NCBI GenBank assembly: GCA_902605165.1
Contig: CACLBJ010000007.1
Coordinates: forward strand, 1 to 39,413
Direction of reading: 5' to 3'
DNA length: 39,413 nt
Source: an uncultured SAR86 cluster bacterium
GTDB lineage: Bacteria; Pseudomonadota; Gammaproteobacteria; Magnimaribacterales; D2472
In this document: positions 25,773-34,461 of the stretch, in pieces
Position numbering within the stretch: the stretch's first letter is position 1
Layout of the letters: each line of letters opens with the position of its first letter
Translations under genes and position numbers: made by a program
Notes under the pieces: model-generated
Database searches by the model: none
What the model saw: only the letters and a program-made list of their open reading frames with translations
What the model was told of the DNA's origin: nothing

Positions 25773-26900
25773 TTACTTTATTGGGCCAGAAGCAGCTTTA
25801 ACAAAAAAAGATTTTAGAAATTTAGACTGATTAAATGCATTTAATCCAAAATTTCTTAAAAACCTTATATATGGATTTCTTTCGTTAAATAATGCTACAA
25901 ATCCATCCATAGTTTTTAGCATAATTTCATTTTGCAGTCTTCTCTCATTTGAGTAGTCATTTAAATTGTCTCTAAGATTCAGAATATCTGATTGATTAGT
26001 TTTTATAATTTTCTTAACTAAGGAGTTTGCATCCTCAAAACCAAGGTTTATCCCCTGACCAGCAAGGGGATGGATAGAGTGAGCAGAATCACCAACAAGC
26101 ACAACCGGAAAATCTATATAGCTTGACCTATTATGAGATGATAATTTAAAGCTTTGAACTTTAGATCTAATCTGAAATCTATTTCCTATTTTTCTAGAAA
26201 TTTTTTCAAGATTTTCCTTAATAAAATAGTCATATCCATTTTCGATAAGATCATCTGATACTGACCAAACAACGGTAACAAGCCCCTCGCCTTTTTGTCT
26301 TGTTGGCATAAAAGCACAAATGCCATTGTCTGAGAAAATCTGAAAAGCGCTCGTGTCCATATCTTTATCAGCAGAAGCTAAGAAAGTTAAAGCTGTTTGA
26401 AAGTAATCCTTATCTGATTTAGGAATTTTATTCGCTAACTTCGAATTTTTACCTTCTGAAGAAATTATAAGATTTGTTTTAATGATCTTTCCGCTTGATA
26501 AAGTTACTTCATGAAAGTCGCCTTTATTATCAATCTTAATAATTTCCTCTTTATATAAGATTTTTTCACTTGCCTTTTTTCGAACAGACCTTAAAAGAGT
26601 AGCGAAATCTGATACAAAGGCGAGATGATCCATACCTATCTCACTGCTTTTAAAGACTATTTTCCCAGTACCATCAAAGTCTTTGACTTCCATTTCGCTG
26701 ATCATCGAGTAATCATTTTCAACTCCTATCTTATCTAAAAGATTTTTTGAGAATGGATTTAATGTGATAGTCCTAACGGAATCTTCAATCTCGTCATCTT
26801 TTTTTTCTAACACTATAGAGTCGATGCCTTGAAGGTTTAAGGCGCAGGAAATATAACACCCTAGGATCCCAGCTCCAGATATTACAATTGGTTGTTGCAT
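25773..26900 (-). CDS. ubiH: UbiH/UbiI/COQ6-family FAD-dependent ubiquinone-biosynthesis hydroxylase
   Basis: An aromatic-ring flavin hydroxylase of 375 residues, expected to add a hydroxyl group to a ubiquinone precursor. The FAD dinucleotide fold is SGAGILG (8-14), followed by the second FAD motif VVLVGDSAHSIHPLAGQGINLGFED, which is diagnostic for the family. It follows pepP with a 1-bp overlap, as ubiH does in E. coli, so the symbol rests on gene order; UbiI, UbiF or a broad-specificity UbiL/UbiM-type activity cannot be excluded by eye. E. coli has a second gene (ubiI) next; here it is absent. Confidence 0.85.
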   Translation of the reverse strand: MQQPIVISGAGILGCYISCALNLQGIDSIVLEKKDDEIEDSVRTITLNPFSKNLLDKIGVENDYSMISEMEVKDFDGTGKIVFKSSEIGMDHLAFVSDFATLLRSVRKKASEKILYKEEIIKIDNKGDFHEVTLSSGKIIKTNLIISSEGKNSKLANKIPKSDKDYFQTALTFLASADKDMDTSAFQIFSDNGICAFMPTRQKGEGLVTVVWSVSDDLIENGYDYFIKENLEKISRKIGNRFQIRSKVQSFKLSSHNRSSYIDFPVVLVGDSAHSIHPLAGQGINLGFEDANSLVKKIIKTNQSDILNLRDNLNDYSNERRLQNEIMLKTMDGFVALFNERNPYIRFLRNFGLNAFNQSKFLKSFFVKAASGPIK

Positions 26901-28195
26901 TAAGATTCTTGCATCAAGGATTCAATTTCAGCAGGATCGGTTGGGACAGTGTCGGTTAAATTCTTATTGCCATCTTTAGTAACTAAAACATCATCTTCGA
27001 TTCTAATACCTATGCCCTTCCACTTATCGTCAACGTCTGAAGAGGAACTTATATAAATACCTGGCTCGATTGTTGTAATCATTCCTTCATCAAACTTAAT
27101 GAATTCTCCTTCGTGCATATAATCACCTACGTCATGGACATCCATTCCCATCCAGTGGCCAATTTTATGCATATAAAAATCTTTAAATGATCCTTTTTCA
27201 TGCTCTTCTTCAAGATTCCCTTTGATTATCCCAAGGTCTATTAGACCCTCAGTTATAACTTTTTCAGAAATTGTTTGAGGGTCCATAACTCCATTACCCT
27301 TGCTGACAGCATCAACTGATGCCTTTTGTGCTTCAAGCACAATTTTATAAATCTGAAGCTGTTCATCACTGAACTTACCATTTGCTGGGAATGTTCTTGT
27401 TATATCGGAAGCATACATCTCATATTCGCAGCCTGCATCAATGAGGAGTAAATCACCATCATTGATTACTTGGTTATTTTCAACATAATGTAAAACACAT
27501 GCATTTTCTCCTGATGCAACTATTGGATTATAGGCTGGAAATCTTCCACCATTTTTAGCAAACTCATACAGGTAAAAAGCTTCAACTTCAGCTTCATTCA
27601 TACCAGGTTTAACGAACTTCATTGCTTCCAAGTGGGCATTTGCAGAGATTTTGCATGCTTTCTCAATAATATTTATCTCAGAGCTGTCTTTTATAAGTCT
27701 TTTATTGCCAATAATCTTTGAGATATCTGCAATCTCCATTTTTTTTGAGTGGCGATCTTTGCTGTTAGCTTTTTTAGTCCAATTAATTACCTTTTGATCA
27801 AAGCCGTCAACCTTACCAAATGGATAATATACACAGCTCACGCCATCCAATAAGTCTGGTAAAAGTTCATCTATCTCATCATTATTGAATGCATCATTAA
27901 AACCGAAATCTGACTTCATGCCCTCAGGGCCATACCTAAAGCCGTCCCAAATTTCTTTTAGTTTGTCTTTTTTGGGAACAAAACCAATAGAATTAGTCTT
28001 TCCAGATTTTCTAATAATCATCAATGTTGAATCTGGTTCATTAAATCCGCTTAAATAGTAAAAATTGCTATCCTGCCTAAATGGATAAGCGGTATCGTTA
28101 CTTCTGTTTGCTAAAACTGATCCAGGAATAATTACAGCAATATCTCCACCGAGATTTTCTGTTAATTTTAGTCTTCTTTCCTCGTAAATCTTCAT
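26900..28195 (-). CDS. pepP: Xaa-Pro aminopeptidase P
   Basis: PepP removes the N-terminal residue from peptides with proline in second position. The 431-residue protein has the aminopeptidase P N-terminal domain (FRQDSNFYYLSGFNEPDS) and a C-terminal pita-bread domain. The dinuclear metal ligands lie in LIDAGCEYEMYASDITRTF (two Asp), HKIGHWMGMDVHDVGDY (His), TIEPGIY (Glu) and GIRIEDD (Glu). The order pepP-ubiH, divergent from zapA-6S-fau, is the same as in E. coli, though ygfB is missing here. The start is 62 bp from the divergent coiled-coil gene. Confidence 0.95.
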   Translation of the reverse strand: MKIYEERRLKLTENLGGDIAVIIPGSVLANRSNDTAYPFRQDSNFYYLSGFNEPDSTLMIIRKSGKTNSIGFVPKKDKLKEIWDGFRYGPEGMKSDFGFNDAFNNDEIDELLPDLLDGVSCVYYPFGKVDGFDQKVINWTKKANSKDRHSKKMEIADISKIIGNKRLIKDSSEINIIEKACKISANAHLEAMKFVKPGMNEAEVEAFYLYEFAKNGGRFPAYNPIVASGENACVLHYVENNQVINDGDLLLIDAGCEYEMYASDITRTFPANGKFSDEQLQIYKIVLEAQKASVDAVSKGNGVMDPQTISEKVITEGLIDLGIIKGNLEEEHEKGSFKDFYMHKIGHWMGMDVHDVGDYMHEGEFIKFDEGMITTIEPGIYISSSSDVDDKWKGIGIRIEDDVLVTKDGNKNLTDTVPTDPAEIESLMQES

Positions 28196-28257
28196 ATCTT
28201 TATTTTACTCTCTTATTTGGAAGTTCCCAATTTTATAAGCTAGAATTAATCTAGTTT

Positions 28258-28464
28258 ATGGCCAAAGATCTAGATAAGAATGTTTTAGAAGAACTCAATA
28301 AAAAAGTTGATGTTCTTCTTAAAAAATTTAGTGAGCAAAAAGGTATCATCGATGGATATGTTAAAAGAGAAAGAGATTGGAAGAAAAACAAAACTCTTAA
28401 TCTCAAGAAAATAAAAGATTTAGAATTTGATTTAAAAAAAATTGCTTCAGAGAATAATGGCTGA
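28258..28464 (+). CDS. ZapB-like coiled-coil protein, TIGR02449 family
   Basis: A 68-residue, highly charged helical protein with heptad-like spacing (VLEELNKKVDVLLKKFSEQ, ending in KKIKDLEFDLKKIA). In Pseudomonas and relatives a protein of this size and character, TIGR02449, lies directly upstream of zapA, and this one does too, overlapping zapA by 8 bp. A role in division next to ZapA is plausible but not established. It uses ATG at 28258, with a possible -10 TAGAAT at 28241-28246. Confidence 0.8.
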   Translation: MAKDLDKNVLEELNKKVDVLLKKFSEQKGIIDGYVKRERDWKKNKTLNLKKIKDLEFDLKKIASENNG

Positions 28465-28717
28465 AATTGAAAGAATTTCCCTAAGAGTCTTTGGAAGAGA
28501 TATAACTCTTGCATGCCCCTCTGATGAGAAGGATGCTCTCTTGTCTGCAGCTGAGCTTCTTAATGAAGAGCTAAGTGGGATTTCAGATAAAGAAAATGCT
28601 TTAATCCTTGCTGGACTAAATCTTGCAAATAAATGTCTTAACCCTTCAGGTGAGTCTATAAATATTGAAGGTTTAGACCTTCTTTTAGAAAAAGTTGATA
28701 AAGCTTTAAAAACATAG
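28457..28717 (+). CDS. zapA: Cell division protein ZapA
   Basis: ZapA binds and bundles FtsZ filaments at the division site. The 86-residue form starts at ATG 28457 (MAEIERISLRVFGRDITLAC), which has AGAG just upstream. The frame remains open 15 bases earlier to a TTG, but that would add residues not typical of the family. Conserved features are the N-terminal VFGRDITLACPSDEKDALLSAAELLNE and the ALILAGLNLANKC helix. It overlaps the coiled-coil gene by 8 bp and is followed by 6S RNA and fau, as in E. coli. Confidence 0.93.
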   Translation: MAEIERISLRVFGRDITLACPSDEKDALLSAAELLNEELSGISDKENALILAGLNLANKCLNPSGESINIEGLDLLLEKVDKALKT

Positions 28718-28740
28718 TTCTCGATAATTAATAAATAACT

Positions 28741-28746
28741 TATACT
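28741..28746 (+). promoter_or_regulatory. -10 element of the 6S RNA promoter
   Basis: TATACT at 28741-28746 lies 24 bp after the zapA stop and would start transcription close to 28752, which matches the expected 5' end of 6S RNA. The -35 region (about 28718-28723) is weak. Confidence 0.5.
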
Positions 28747-28751
28747 AAGTC

Positions 28752-28938
28752 CGTACTGGTTCATTCGTTTATATATAAGTTATTTTTTGAACCTATAATT
28801 TTTAATAAGGTGATTTTCCTCTGTTAATGTTGCGCAGTACCTTTTTTTAAGAGAAGCCTGATTTAGCATGATATTCACCACCTGGACAAAGGGTTCGGGG
28901 ATTATATGTGACGGTGAATCGGTTCTATGCCTCCGTAC
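28752..28938 (+). ncRNA. ssrS: 6S RNA
   Basis: 6S RNA mimics an open promoter and binds sigma70-RNA polymerase in stationary or starved cells. It lies between zapA and fau, as in E. coli. CTTTT(TTT)AAGAG followed by AAGCC at 28841-28858 corresponds in place and shape to the E. coli GAGAAGCC hairpin. Helices visible by eye: 28756-28765 with 28913-28922 (10 pairs, including G-U) as the closing stem; 28809-28813 with 28875-28879; 28822-28827 with 28863-28868; and a small bubble hairpin 28881-28887 with 28893-28899. ATTCACC and GGGTTC also match the E. coli sequence. Length is about 187 nt. Both ends are uncertain by about 10 nt. Confidence 0.88.
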
Positions 28939-28946
28939 TGAATGCT

Positions 28947-29510
28947 GTGAAAGAAGATATTCGAAGATCACTTTTAAAACGGAGGCGATCTCTTCCCGAA
29001 AAAGTACTAAAGCCACTCTCATGTGAAATTAATACTCATTTAGCTAATGAAATACAAAACAGAGATTTAAAAAGAATTCTTCTGTATCAATCTATCGATA
29101 ATGAGCCTTCAATTAAAGAAACTATCGAATTAGCTTGGCAAAAAGATATTGAAGTTTATATCCCAAAAGTAATATCAAAAGAGAAAATGATAATTAATAG
29201 AATAAGGAAAAATTCTAGTCATTCAAAAAATAAATTTGGCATCAAGGAGAGTAATGACTCAGACACTGTTGAATTAAATGAAATCGACCTTGCAGTATTG
29301 CCATTAGTGGGTATTGATATAAATGGATTTAGGCTTGGGTATGGAGGGGGATACTACGACAGGTTCTTTAATCAGGGGAGTGAGTTGAGCAGAAAACCAT
29401 TTATAATAGGTACGGGTTATGCATTTCAAATTTTAGAAGTCAGTTTTGCAGAAGGCCATGACCTTAAATATGACTCAGTTATAACTGAAAAGGGAGTTTT
29501 AAAATTTTAA
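28947..29510 (+). CDS. fau: 5-formyltetrahydrofolate cyclo-ligase
   Basis: This enzyme (YgfA) converts 5-formyl-THF to 5,10-methenyl-THF with ATP, returning a storage or inhibitory folate to the active pool. I start it at GTG 28947, giving 187 residues beginning with KEDIRRSLLKRRRSLP after the initiator. The frame is open 39 bases further to a GTG at 28908, but that extension lies inside 6S RNA. Motifs are LYQSIDNEPS, the C-terminal GFRLGYGGGYYDRF loop and DSVITEKG. In E. coli the gene is co-transcribed with 6S RNA, and the 8-bp spacing here suggests the same. It overlaps the next gene by 7 bp if that gene begins at ATT 29504. Confidence 0.92.
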   Translation: MKEDIRRSLLKRRRSLPEKVLKPLSCEINTHLANEIQNRDLKRILLYQSIDNEPSIKETIELAWQKDIEVYIPKVISKEKMIINRIRKNSSHSKNKFGIKESNDSDTVELNEIDLAVLPLVGIDINGFRLGYGGGYYDRFFNQGSELSRKPFIIGTGYAFQILEVSFAEGHDLKYDSVITEKGVLKF

Positions 29511-31780
29511 GATTATTTCTATTAACTTTTTTTTGCATAACTTATGTTAATGCAATTGATATTGATGGCGTCCTTGATGAGGAAGAGTGGGATAATGCTC
29601 AACAAATATCAGGGTTCACAACCATAGTCCCATATAATTTTGAGGATCCTAAATATCAAACTAATGTAAGAATTTTTACCAATCAAGATGGAATTTATAT
29701 AGGTTTTATAAATGAGCAGGATAATGAAACTATAAGGTCTTTCAACCATATCCGTGATGACTGGGATGATAGAGGAGATAAAAATTCAATCACAATTGAT
29801 TTTGATGGCAATTCAAAAGTTGCATATGGATTCACTGTGTCGCTTGGCGGTTCCCTTGCAGATGCAACATACACAAATGGTAATAGTGAGAGCAAAGACT
29901 GGGATGGTGATTGGATAGCTAAGACATTTAAAGGAAATAATTTTTGGAGCTCTGAGTTTTTTATACCTTGGACAGTAGTGCCAATGCAAAAAGTAGAAGG
30001 GTCAAAAAGAAATATAAAATTTATTGCGTTTCGATGGTTAGCCATTGATGAATATGGTTTTGGTTCAACAAAAACAAATTGGGAAAGAGAAACTTTTATC
30101 TATGATCTTGAAGATCTAATAATTGATAATTATGAATCCAAAAAATATAGTTACTTCCCTTATCTAACTGTTGCAGAAGACACTGTAACAAATGAATCAA
30201 TTCAAAAAGCTGGAATAGACATTTTTTTGAATCATGGTGATGGAAGCCAAACTAACATAGCTATTAATCCAGACTTTGGTCAGGTTGAAACAGATCAAGT
30301 TGTAGTTAATTTCAGTGCAATTGAGACTTTTTTCTCTGAAAAAAGAGCGTTCTTTACCGAGAATCATTCCTTGTTTGAAGTCAAAGGTGGAAGGGATGAT
30401 TTTTACGTCATCAATACGAGAAGAATAGGTGGAAGACCTGATTATGATTGTAGTCGTTTTGAACAATCTGATATCTGCGAAAATAATAGAAAGGAATATT
30501 CTGATTTGGACCTTGCTTTGAGACACACCATTCAAAAAGAAAAAGTTGATTTAGGATTCTTAGCTGCAAGTGAGAGTGATGAAAATTTCTCAAAAGGAAG
30601 AGATTATTTTGCATTTCGGGTTAGATCAAATAGCCCCCAAAATAAAGTTGGTTTTTTAGCAACAAAAACTAAGAGTAATTTTTTTAATGAGAGTTCAGAT
30701 GTATATTCTCTTGATATAGAGAATACGGCAGTAAAGAATACACAGATTTCTGGTTACTTATTAAACTCTAGAAAAGAAAACTCTACAGGCCATGGACTTA
30801 GGTTTGATATTAAATATATTCCGAATGATAAATATGAAAATACTGTAGGCTTTCACTATTTCGATAAAGACCTTGATTTGAATGATATGGGCTATCTTCA
30901 GAGAAATGACCAAATCAAGTTTTATAATAGATTTGAGTTTGACAGAAACTCATATCCAAAGGAATCATTGCTTAGGAGTAGAGACAGTCATATCTCTATT
31001 TTCCAAACAATGACAACCGATGGTAAAAAATCTCCAAAAGGGGTGTGGACTAAGACCGAGTTATCTTTTAAATCGAATTTCAATCTTGATTTATCTATGT
31101 CTGCAAAAACTGAAGGAAAAGACACCAATATTACAAGAAAATATATAGGCTCTCCCTATATCCAAGTTATGGATGAGGCCAGTTTTAATGCCGGTTTTGG
31201 ATCGCCTAAATATAAAAAATTCTCTTTTGGTGGAGGTTTTGGATTTAATAAATATTCTCCATATTCTTCCTGGGATTCTGATGGAAGAAATAATAAAAGT
31301 AAGAGGTTTAATATAAATTATTTTCCAAATGATCAGCTCCAGTTTAGTTTTGGTGTGGATGATTCAAAAGAAGAAGAGTGGTTGAAGTGGATTGATACTA
31401 ATAGACTGGGATCATTCACTAAGAAAAGAAGAAATATTAATTTTGGTATGACTTTTTTTCAGGGTACAAGACATGAATTTAGACTTAAAAATCAATCGGT
31501 AATGATTAAAGCTGAAGATCCAACTCCATTAATAAGCTCACTTTCAGGGGAATTAAGTGAATCTGATTATTTGATTGATCCTTTTTATGTTTCTGAAAAC
31601 TCTCTTCAGATGAGATATCGTTATGAAATATCACCTCTTTCCTATTTTTATTTAGTTTACACAAGGGGATATAGTTTTTATGACGATACCGATATATTCA
31701 CTTATGAAGATCTATATCAAGATTCTTGGGAAAATCCTTCAAATGAAGTTTTTACTTTAAAGGTTAGATTTAAATTTTAA
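29504..31780 (+). CDS. DUF5916 outer-membrane protein with N-terminal CBM9-like domain
   Basis: A 758-residue secreted protein of unknown function. A signal peptide (LRLFLLTFFCITYVNA) precedes a carbohydrate-binding family 9/DOMON-like domain starting IDIDGVLDEEEWDNAQ. The DUF5916 part follows, with the typical NPDFGQVETDQVVVN and FFSEKRAFFTEN segments. Alternating beta strands continue to a C-terminal phenylalanine, as expected of an outer-membrane barrel. No in-frame ATG, GTG or TTG exists between the upstream stop (29486) and the signal peptide. ATT at 29504 lies 7 nt after a strong AGGGAG (29491-29496) and is the likely start. The first in-frame ATG, at 29837, would remove the signal and about 111 residues. 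It overlaps fau by 7 bp and the convergent epoxide hydrolase by 11 bp. Confidence 0.82.
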   Translation: MLRLFLLTFFCITYVNAIDIDGVLDEEEWDNAQQISGFTTIVPYNFEDPKYQTNVRIFTNQDGIYIGFINEQDNETIRSFNHIRDDWDDRGDKNSITIDFDGNSKVAYGFTVSLGGSLADATYTNGNSESKDWDGDWIAKTFKGNNFWSSEFFIPWTVVPMQKVEGSKRNIKFIAFRWLAIDEYGFGSTKTNWERETFIYDLEDLIIDNYESKKYSYFPYLTVAEDTVTNESIQKAGIDIFLNHGDGSQTNIAINPDFGQVETDQVVVNFSAIETFFSEKRAFFTENHSLFEVKGGRDDFYVINTRRIGGRPDYDCSRFEQSDICENNRKEYSDLDLALRHTIQKEKVDLGFLAASESDENFSKGRDYFAFRVRSNSPQNKVGFLATKTKSNFFNESSDVYSLDIENTAVKNTQISGYLLNSRKENSTGHGLRFDIKYIPNDKYENTVGFHYFDKDLDLNDMGYLQRNDQIKFYNRFEFDRNSYPKESLLRSRDSHISIFQTMTTDGKKSPKGVWTKTELSFKSNFNLDLSMSAKTEGKDTNITRKYIGSPYIQVMDEASFNAGFGSPKYKKFSFGGGFGFNKYSPYSSWDSDGRNNKSKRFNINYFPNDQLQFSFGVDDSKEEEWLKWIDTNRLGSFTKKRRNINFGMTFFQGTRHEFRLKNQSVMIKAEDPTPLISSLSGELSESDYLIDPFYVSENSLQMRYRYEISPLSYFYLVYTRGYSFYDDTDIFTYEDLYQDSWENPSNEVFTLKVRFKF

Positions 31781-32894
31781 GCTTTTGAACAAAAAGTCTT
31801 ATATCTTTTTCTAAAGTCTCAGGCTTTTCAAGAGCTGCGAAATGACCTCCATCGTAATGCTCCCAATGGATAAGGTTATATATTTCTTCTGCCCAGACCT
31901 TGGGCGGAAGCATGATCTCATTTTTAAAAAGCGCACAGCCAGTTGGAACTTCAACTTTTGATTTTGAAAAGCCTTCCCTTCCATTCTCGTTATAAAGTCT
32001 CATTGAAGAGGTTATTGATTCTGAAAACCAATATAAAGAAACTATAGAAAGCACATCATCTAGTCTTACGATTAGTTTATCTCTTTCATCATCAGTCCAA
32101 GAGTGAAACTTCTCAATAATCCATCCTGCTAAACCAACAGGAGAATCATTAAGTGAGTAGCCGAGAGTTTGTGGTTTGGTTCTCTGTATCTCAAAATATC
32201 CACTTCCTAATTCTAAGTATTTAGCATATCTTCCAAGTAAAACCTTTTCCTGATCCGTAACTCCCTCCATGGGATCTTCTTTTTCAGGTGGAAAAGCAAT
32301 AACTAAATTTAAATGCAGGCCTAGCACTTCATTAGGAAAAAGCTCAGCAGACCATTTACTTACTGTTGAACCCCAATCACCCCCTTGGACTACATACTTT
32401 TTATATCCAAGAGCTGTCATAAGCTCGTGATTAATTTCAGCTATTTTTTTTGAGTCATATCCTTTTTGACTTGGTTTATCTGAAAAACCATACCCTGGCA
32501 TAGATGGACAGATAACATCAAAGCTTAGACCATCTATATCCTTGTTTAGTAAAGGAATAATTTTGAAGAATTCCTGAACGCTTCCAGGCCATCCATGAGT
32601 TATTAAGATTGGTATTGAATTTTCAGAATCTGATTTTGAATGAATAAAGTGTATCTCTAGATCATCCTTTGTCTTAAATTTATAACTTCCAAAATCATTT
32701 ATTTCTTTTTCGTGTATCTTCCAATCAAAGTCATTTCTCCAATACTGGACTGCATCTTTTAAAAAACTTTTTTTGGTTCCAAGAGTCCAGATCTCATCAT
32801 TTACCTCATCAGGCCATCTGGTAAGGTCTATCCTTTTATAAAGATCATCAATTTTGGATTCATCTACTGAAACCTTGAATTCTCTAATACTCAT
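31770..32894 (-). CDS. Epoxide hydrolase (EHN / alpha-beta hydrolase type)
   Basis: A 374-residue epoxide hydrolase of the microsomal/juvenile-hormone type. The N-terminal EHN domain (VDESKIDDLYKRIDLTRWPD) is followed by the hydrolase core. HGWPGS forms the oxyanion loop, the catalytic aspartate is in GGDWGS, and the His is in HYDGGHFAALEKPE. WRNDFDWKIHEKEINDFGSYK matches the lid-binding N-terminal strand. It would open epoxides to diols; the native substrate is unknown. It has no signal peptide. The gene starts directly after the ilvA stop on the same strand and its tail overlaps the DUF5916 gene by 11 bp. Confidence 0.92.
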   Translation of the reverse strand: MSIREFKVSVDESKIDDLYKRIDLTRWPDEVNDEIWTLGTKKSFLKDAVQYWRNDFDWKIHEKEINDFGSYKFKTKDDLEIHFIHSKSDSENSIPILITHGWPGSVQEFFKIIPLLNKDIDGLSFDVICPSMPGYGFSDKPSQKGYDSKKIAEINHELMTALGYKKYVVQGGDWGSTVSKWSAELFPNEVLGLHLNLVIAFPPEKEDPMEGVTDQEKVLLGRYAKYLELGSGYFEIQRTKPQTLGYSLNDSPVGLAGWIIEKFHSWTDDERDKLIVRLDDVLSIVSLYWFSESITSSMRLYNENGREGFSKSKVEVPTGCALFKNEIMLPPKVWAEEIYNLIHWEHYDGGHFAALEKPETLEKDIRLFVQKLKI

Positions 32895-34430
32895 TTACTC
32901 AAGAAAATGTTTGTAAGCTATATTTGAAGTCTCTTCTATGAAAGTGTATCCAGTCCTATTTAAATATCTTTTAAGTAGCTCTTTATTCTTTGAGGTATCT
33001 TCGATACCTACTAATACTTTCCCAAAAGCAGAACCCAAATTCCTATAATGAAAAAGCGTTATATTCCATTTATTACCTAATTTTTCTAAGAAATCTAGCA
33101 AAGCTCCTGGTCTTTCAGGAAACTCCATCCTAAAAACTCTTTCAGTTTTCGCAGTTGGACTTCTTCCACCAACCATATGTCGTAAATGATCATTTGAAAT
33201 CTCATTTTTTGTAAGATCTTTGAAAGAATAGTGATTTTTAGACAATCTATTCTTCAGTGATATAAAGTTTTTAGCCGACTTAGTTTTAACTCCAACCAGT
33301 ACATGTGCATCATTTGGATCAGAAAGTCTGTAATTAAACTCGGTAATCTGAGAATTAGAGAATATCTTTGATAGTTTTAAAAAACTTCCGGCTTTTTCGG
33401 GAATTTGTATACTAAGAATCTTTTCTTTGTCCTCTCCAAGTTCTGACCTTTCAACAATATAGCTTAATCTATCAAAATTTAGATTAGCACCGCTGCTAAT
33501 TGCTAGAAGATTCTTTTTCTTTTTTGATGAGTATTTCTTCAGTCCTGCTAACGCTACCGCGCCAGCTGGTTCAGACATAACTCTTGTATCCTCAAAGAGA
33601 TCTTTAACTGCAGCACATACCTCATCAATACTTACAGTTATAACTCCATCTATGCACTCTTTAATAACATCGAAATTGTTTTTACCAACTTGCTCTACTG
33701 CAACACCATCAGCAAAAATTCCTACGTTCTTTAGTCTTACTCTCTTGTTTGCTTTGAGAGCCTCGTAAAGACATGCAGAATCATCAACCTCCACTCCATA
33801 GATTTTTGTTTTTTTGTTATTTTGAGCTATCCACGCACTAACTCCTGCCAGAAGACCCCCTCCACCAACTGGAACAAATATTGCGTCTAAGTCATTATTA
33901 GTTTCAAGAATTTCTTTTCCAACTGTTCCTTGGCCAGCTATTGTATATGGATCATCAAAGGGATGAATAAATTCTTTCTTCTCCTTTTTACAAATTTTGT
34001 ATGCATGCTTTACGGCTTGATCATAATTATCGCCAAATAGTTTAACTCTTGCTCCAAAATTTTTAACAGCTCTAATCTTGATTTCTGGGGTTGTTTTAGG
34101 CATTACTATAAGACATTTAATTTTTAATTTTTTACATGCGCTTGCTACTCCTTGTGCATGATTACCAGCGGATGCGGCAATAACTCCCAATTTAAGCTTA
34201 TTCTCTTTGATGTTCACAATTTTGTTGTAGGCGCCTCTATTTTTAAAAGAAAAGATTGGTTGTAAATCTTCTCTCTTTAAGAAAACATTGTGACCGAGTT
34301 TATTTGAAAGGTTTATTGCGTAAGTAGTTGGGGAAACATTAGCTACATCATAAACACTAGAATTTTCAATCAAAGATAAATATCTTTTTGATTTTGCAAA
34401 ATTCTTCGTTCTTTTGTTAGATATTTTCAC
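32895..34430 (-). CDS. ilvA: Biosynthetic threonine dehydratase
   Basis: IlvA deaminates threonine to 2-oxobutanoate, the first step of isoleucine synthesis. The 511-residue length matches the biosynthetic form (E. coli 514). The PLP lysine is Lys63 in SFKNRGAYNK, the phosphate loop is VGGGGLLAGVSAW, and the C-terminal half contains two ACT-like regulatory modules (EKAGSFLKLSKIFSN and ERPGALLDFLEKLGN). Isoleucine feedback is therefore expected. The start is GTG at 34428-34430. It is divergent from rpiA with 31 bp between start codons, an arrangement I recall from Pseudomonas. No leader-peptide attenuator can fit in that gap. Confidence 0.95.
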   Translation of the reverse strand: MKISNKRTKNFAKSKRYLSLIENSSVYDVANVSPTTYAINLSNKLGHNVFLKREDLQPIFSFKNRGAYNKIVNIKENKLKLGVIAASAGNHAQGVASACKKLKIKCLIVMPKTTPEIKIRAVKNFGARVKLFGDNYDQAVKHAYKICKKEKKEFIHPFDDPYTIAGQGTVGKEILETNNDLDAIFVPVGGGGLLAGVSAWIAQNNKKTKIYGVEVDDSACLYEALKANKRVRLKNVGIFADGVAVEQVGKNNFDVIKECIDGVITVSIDEVCAAVKDLFEDTRVMSEPAGAVALAGLKKYSSKKKKNLLAISSGANLNFDRLSYIVERSELGEDKEKILSIQIPEKAGSFLKLSKIFSNSQITEFNYRLSDPNDAHVLVGVKTKSAKNFISLKNRLSKNHYSFKDLTKNEISNDHLRHMVGGRSPTAKTERVFRMEFPERPGALLDFLEKLGNKWNITLFHYRNLGSAFGKVLVGIEDTSKNKELLKRYLNRTGYTFIEETSNIAYKHFLE

Positions 34431-34461
34431 AGCTCATTCCTCATTGGAGTATTATAGCTTT
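34431..34461. promoter_or_regulatory. Divergent ilvA/rpiA promoter region
   Basis: Thirty-one bases separate the two starts. TATTAT at 34450-34455 is a candidate -10 toward rpiA and ends 6 nt before its ATG, implying a leaderless rpiA transcript. GGAG at 34446-34449 lies 12 nt from the ATG, too far for a normal ribosome-binding site. Toward ilvA, a TATAATA reading on the minus strand overlaps the same bases. Confidence 0.4.

Noticed and set aside
28442..28456. zapA start at TTG 28442.
   Set aside because: ATG 28457 is preceded by AGAG and gives the normal ZapA beginning.
28751..28940. Direct repeat CCGTACTG flanking the 6S RNA as a mobile-element or attachment site.
   Set aside because: It is only 8 bp with no integrase or element nearby. 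It contains the palindrome GTAC and more likely belongs to the RNA ends.
28908..28946. Upstream in-frame extension of fau from GTG 28908.
   Set aside because: The segment overlaps the 3' strand of the 6S RNA closing stem, and the encoded residues do not resemble the family N-terminus.
31780..31800. Weak hairpin CTTTT-GAAC-AAAAG at the DUF5916/epoxide hydrolase junction as a bidirectional terminator.
   Set aside because: It has only five A-T-rich pairs. Such structures are expected by chance in DNA this A/T-rich.
34414..34461. Upstream extension of rpiA from TTG 34414.
   Set aside because: It would overlap the ilvA start and adds residues absent from RpiA homologues. ATG 34462 gives the expected N-terminus.
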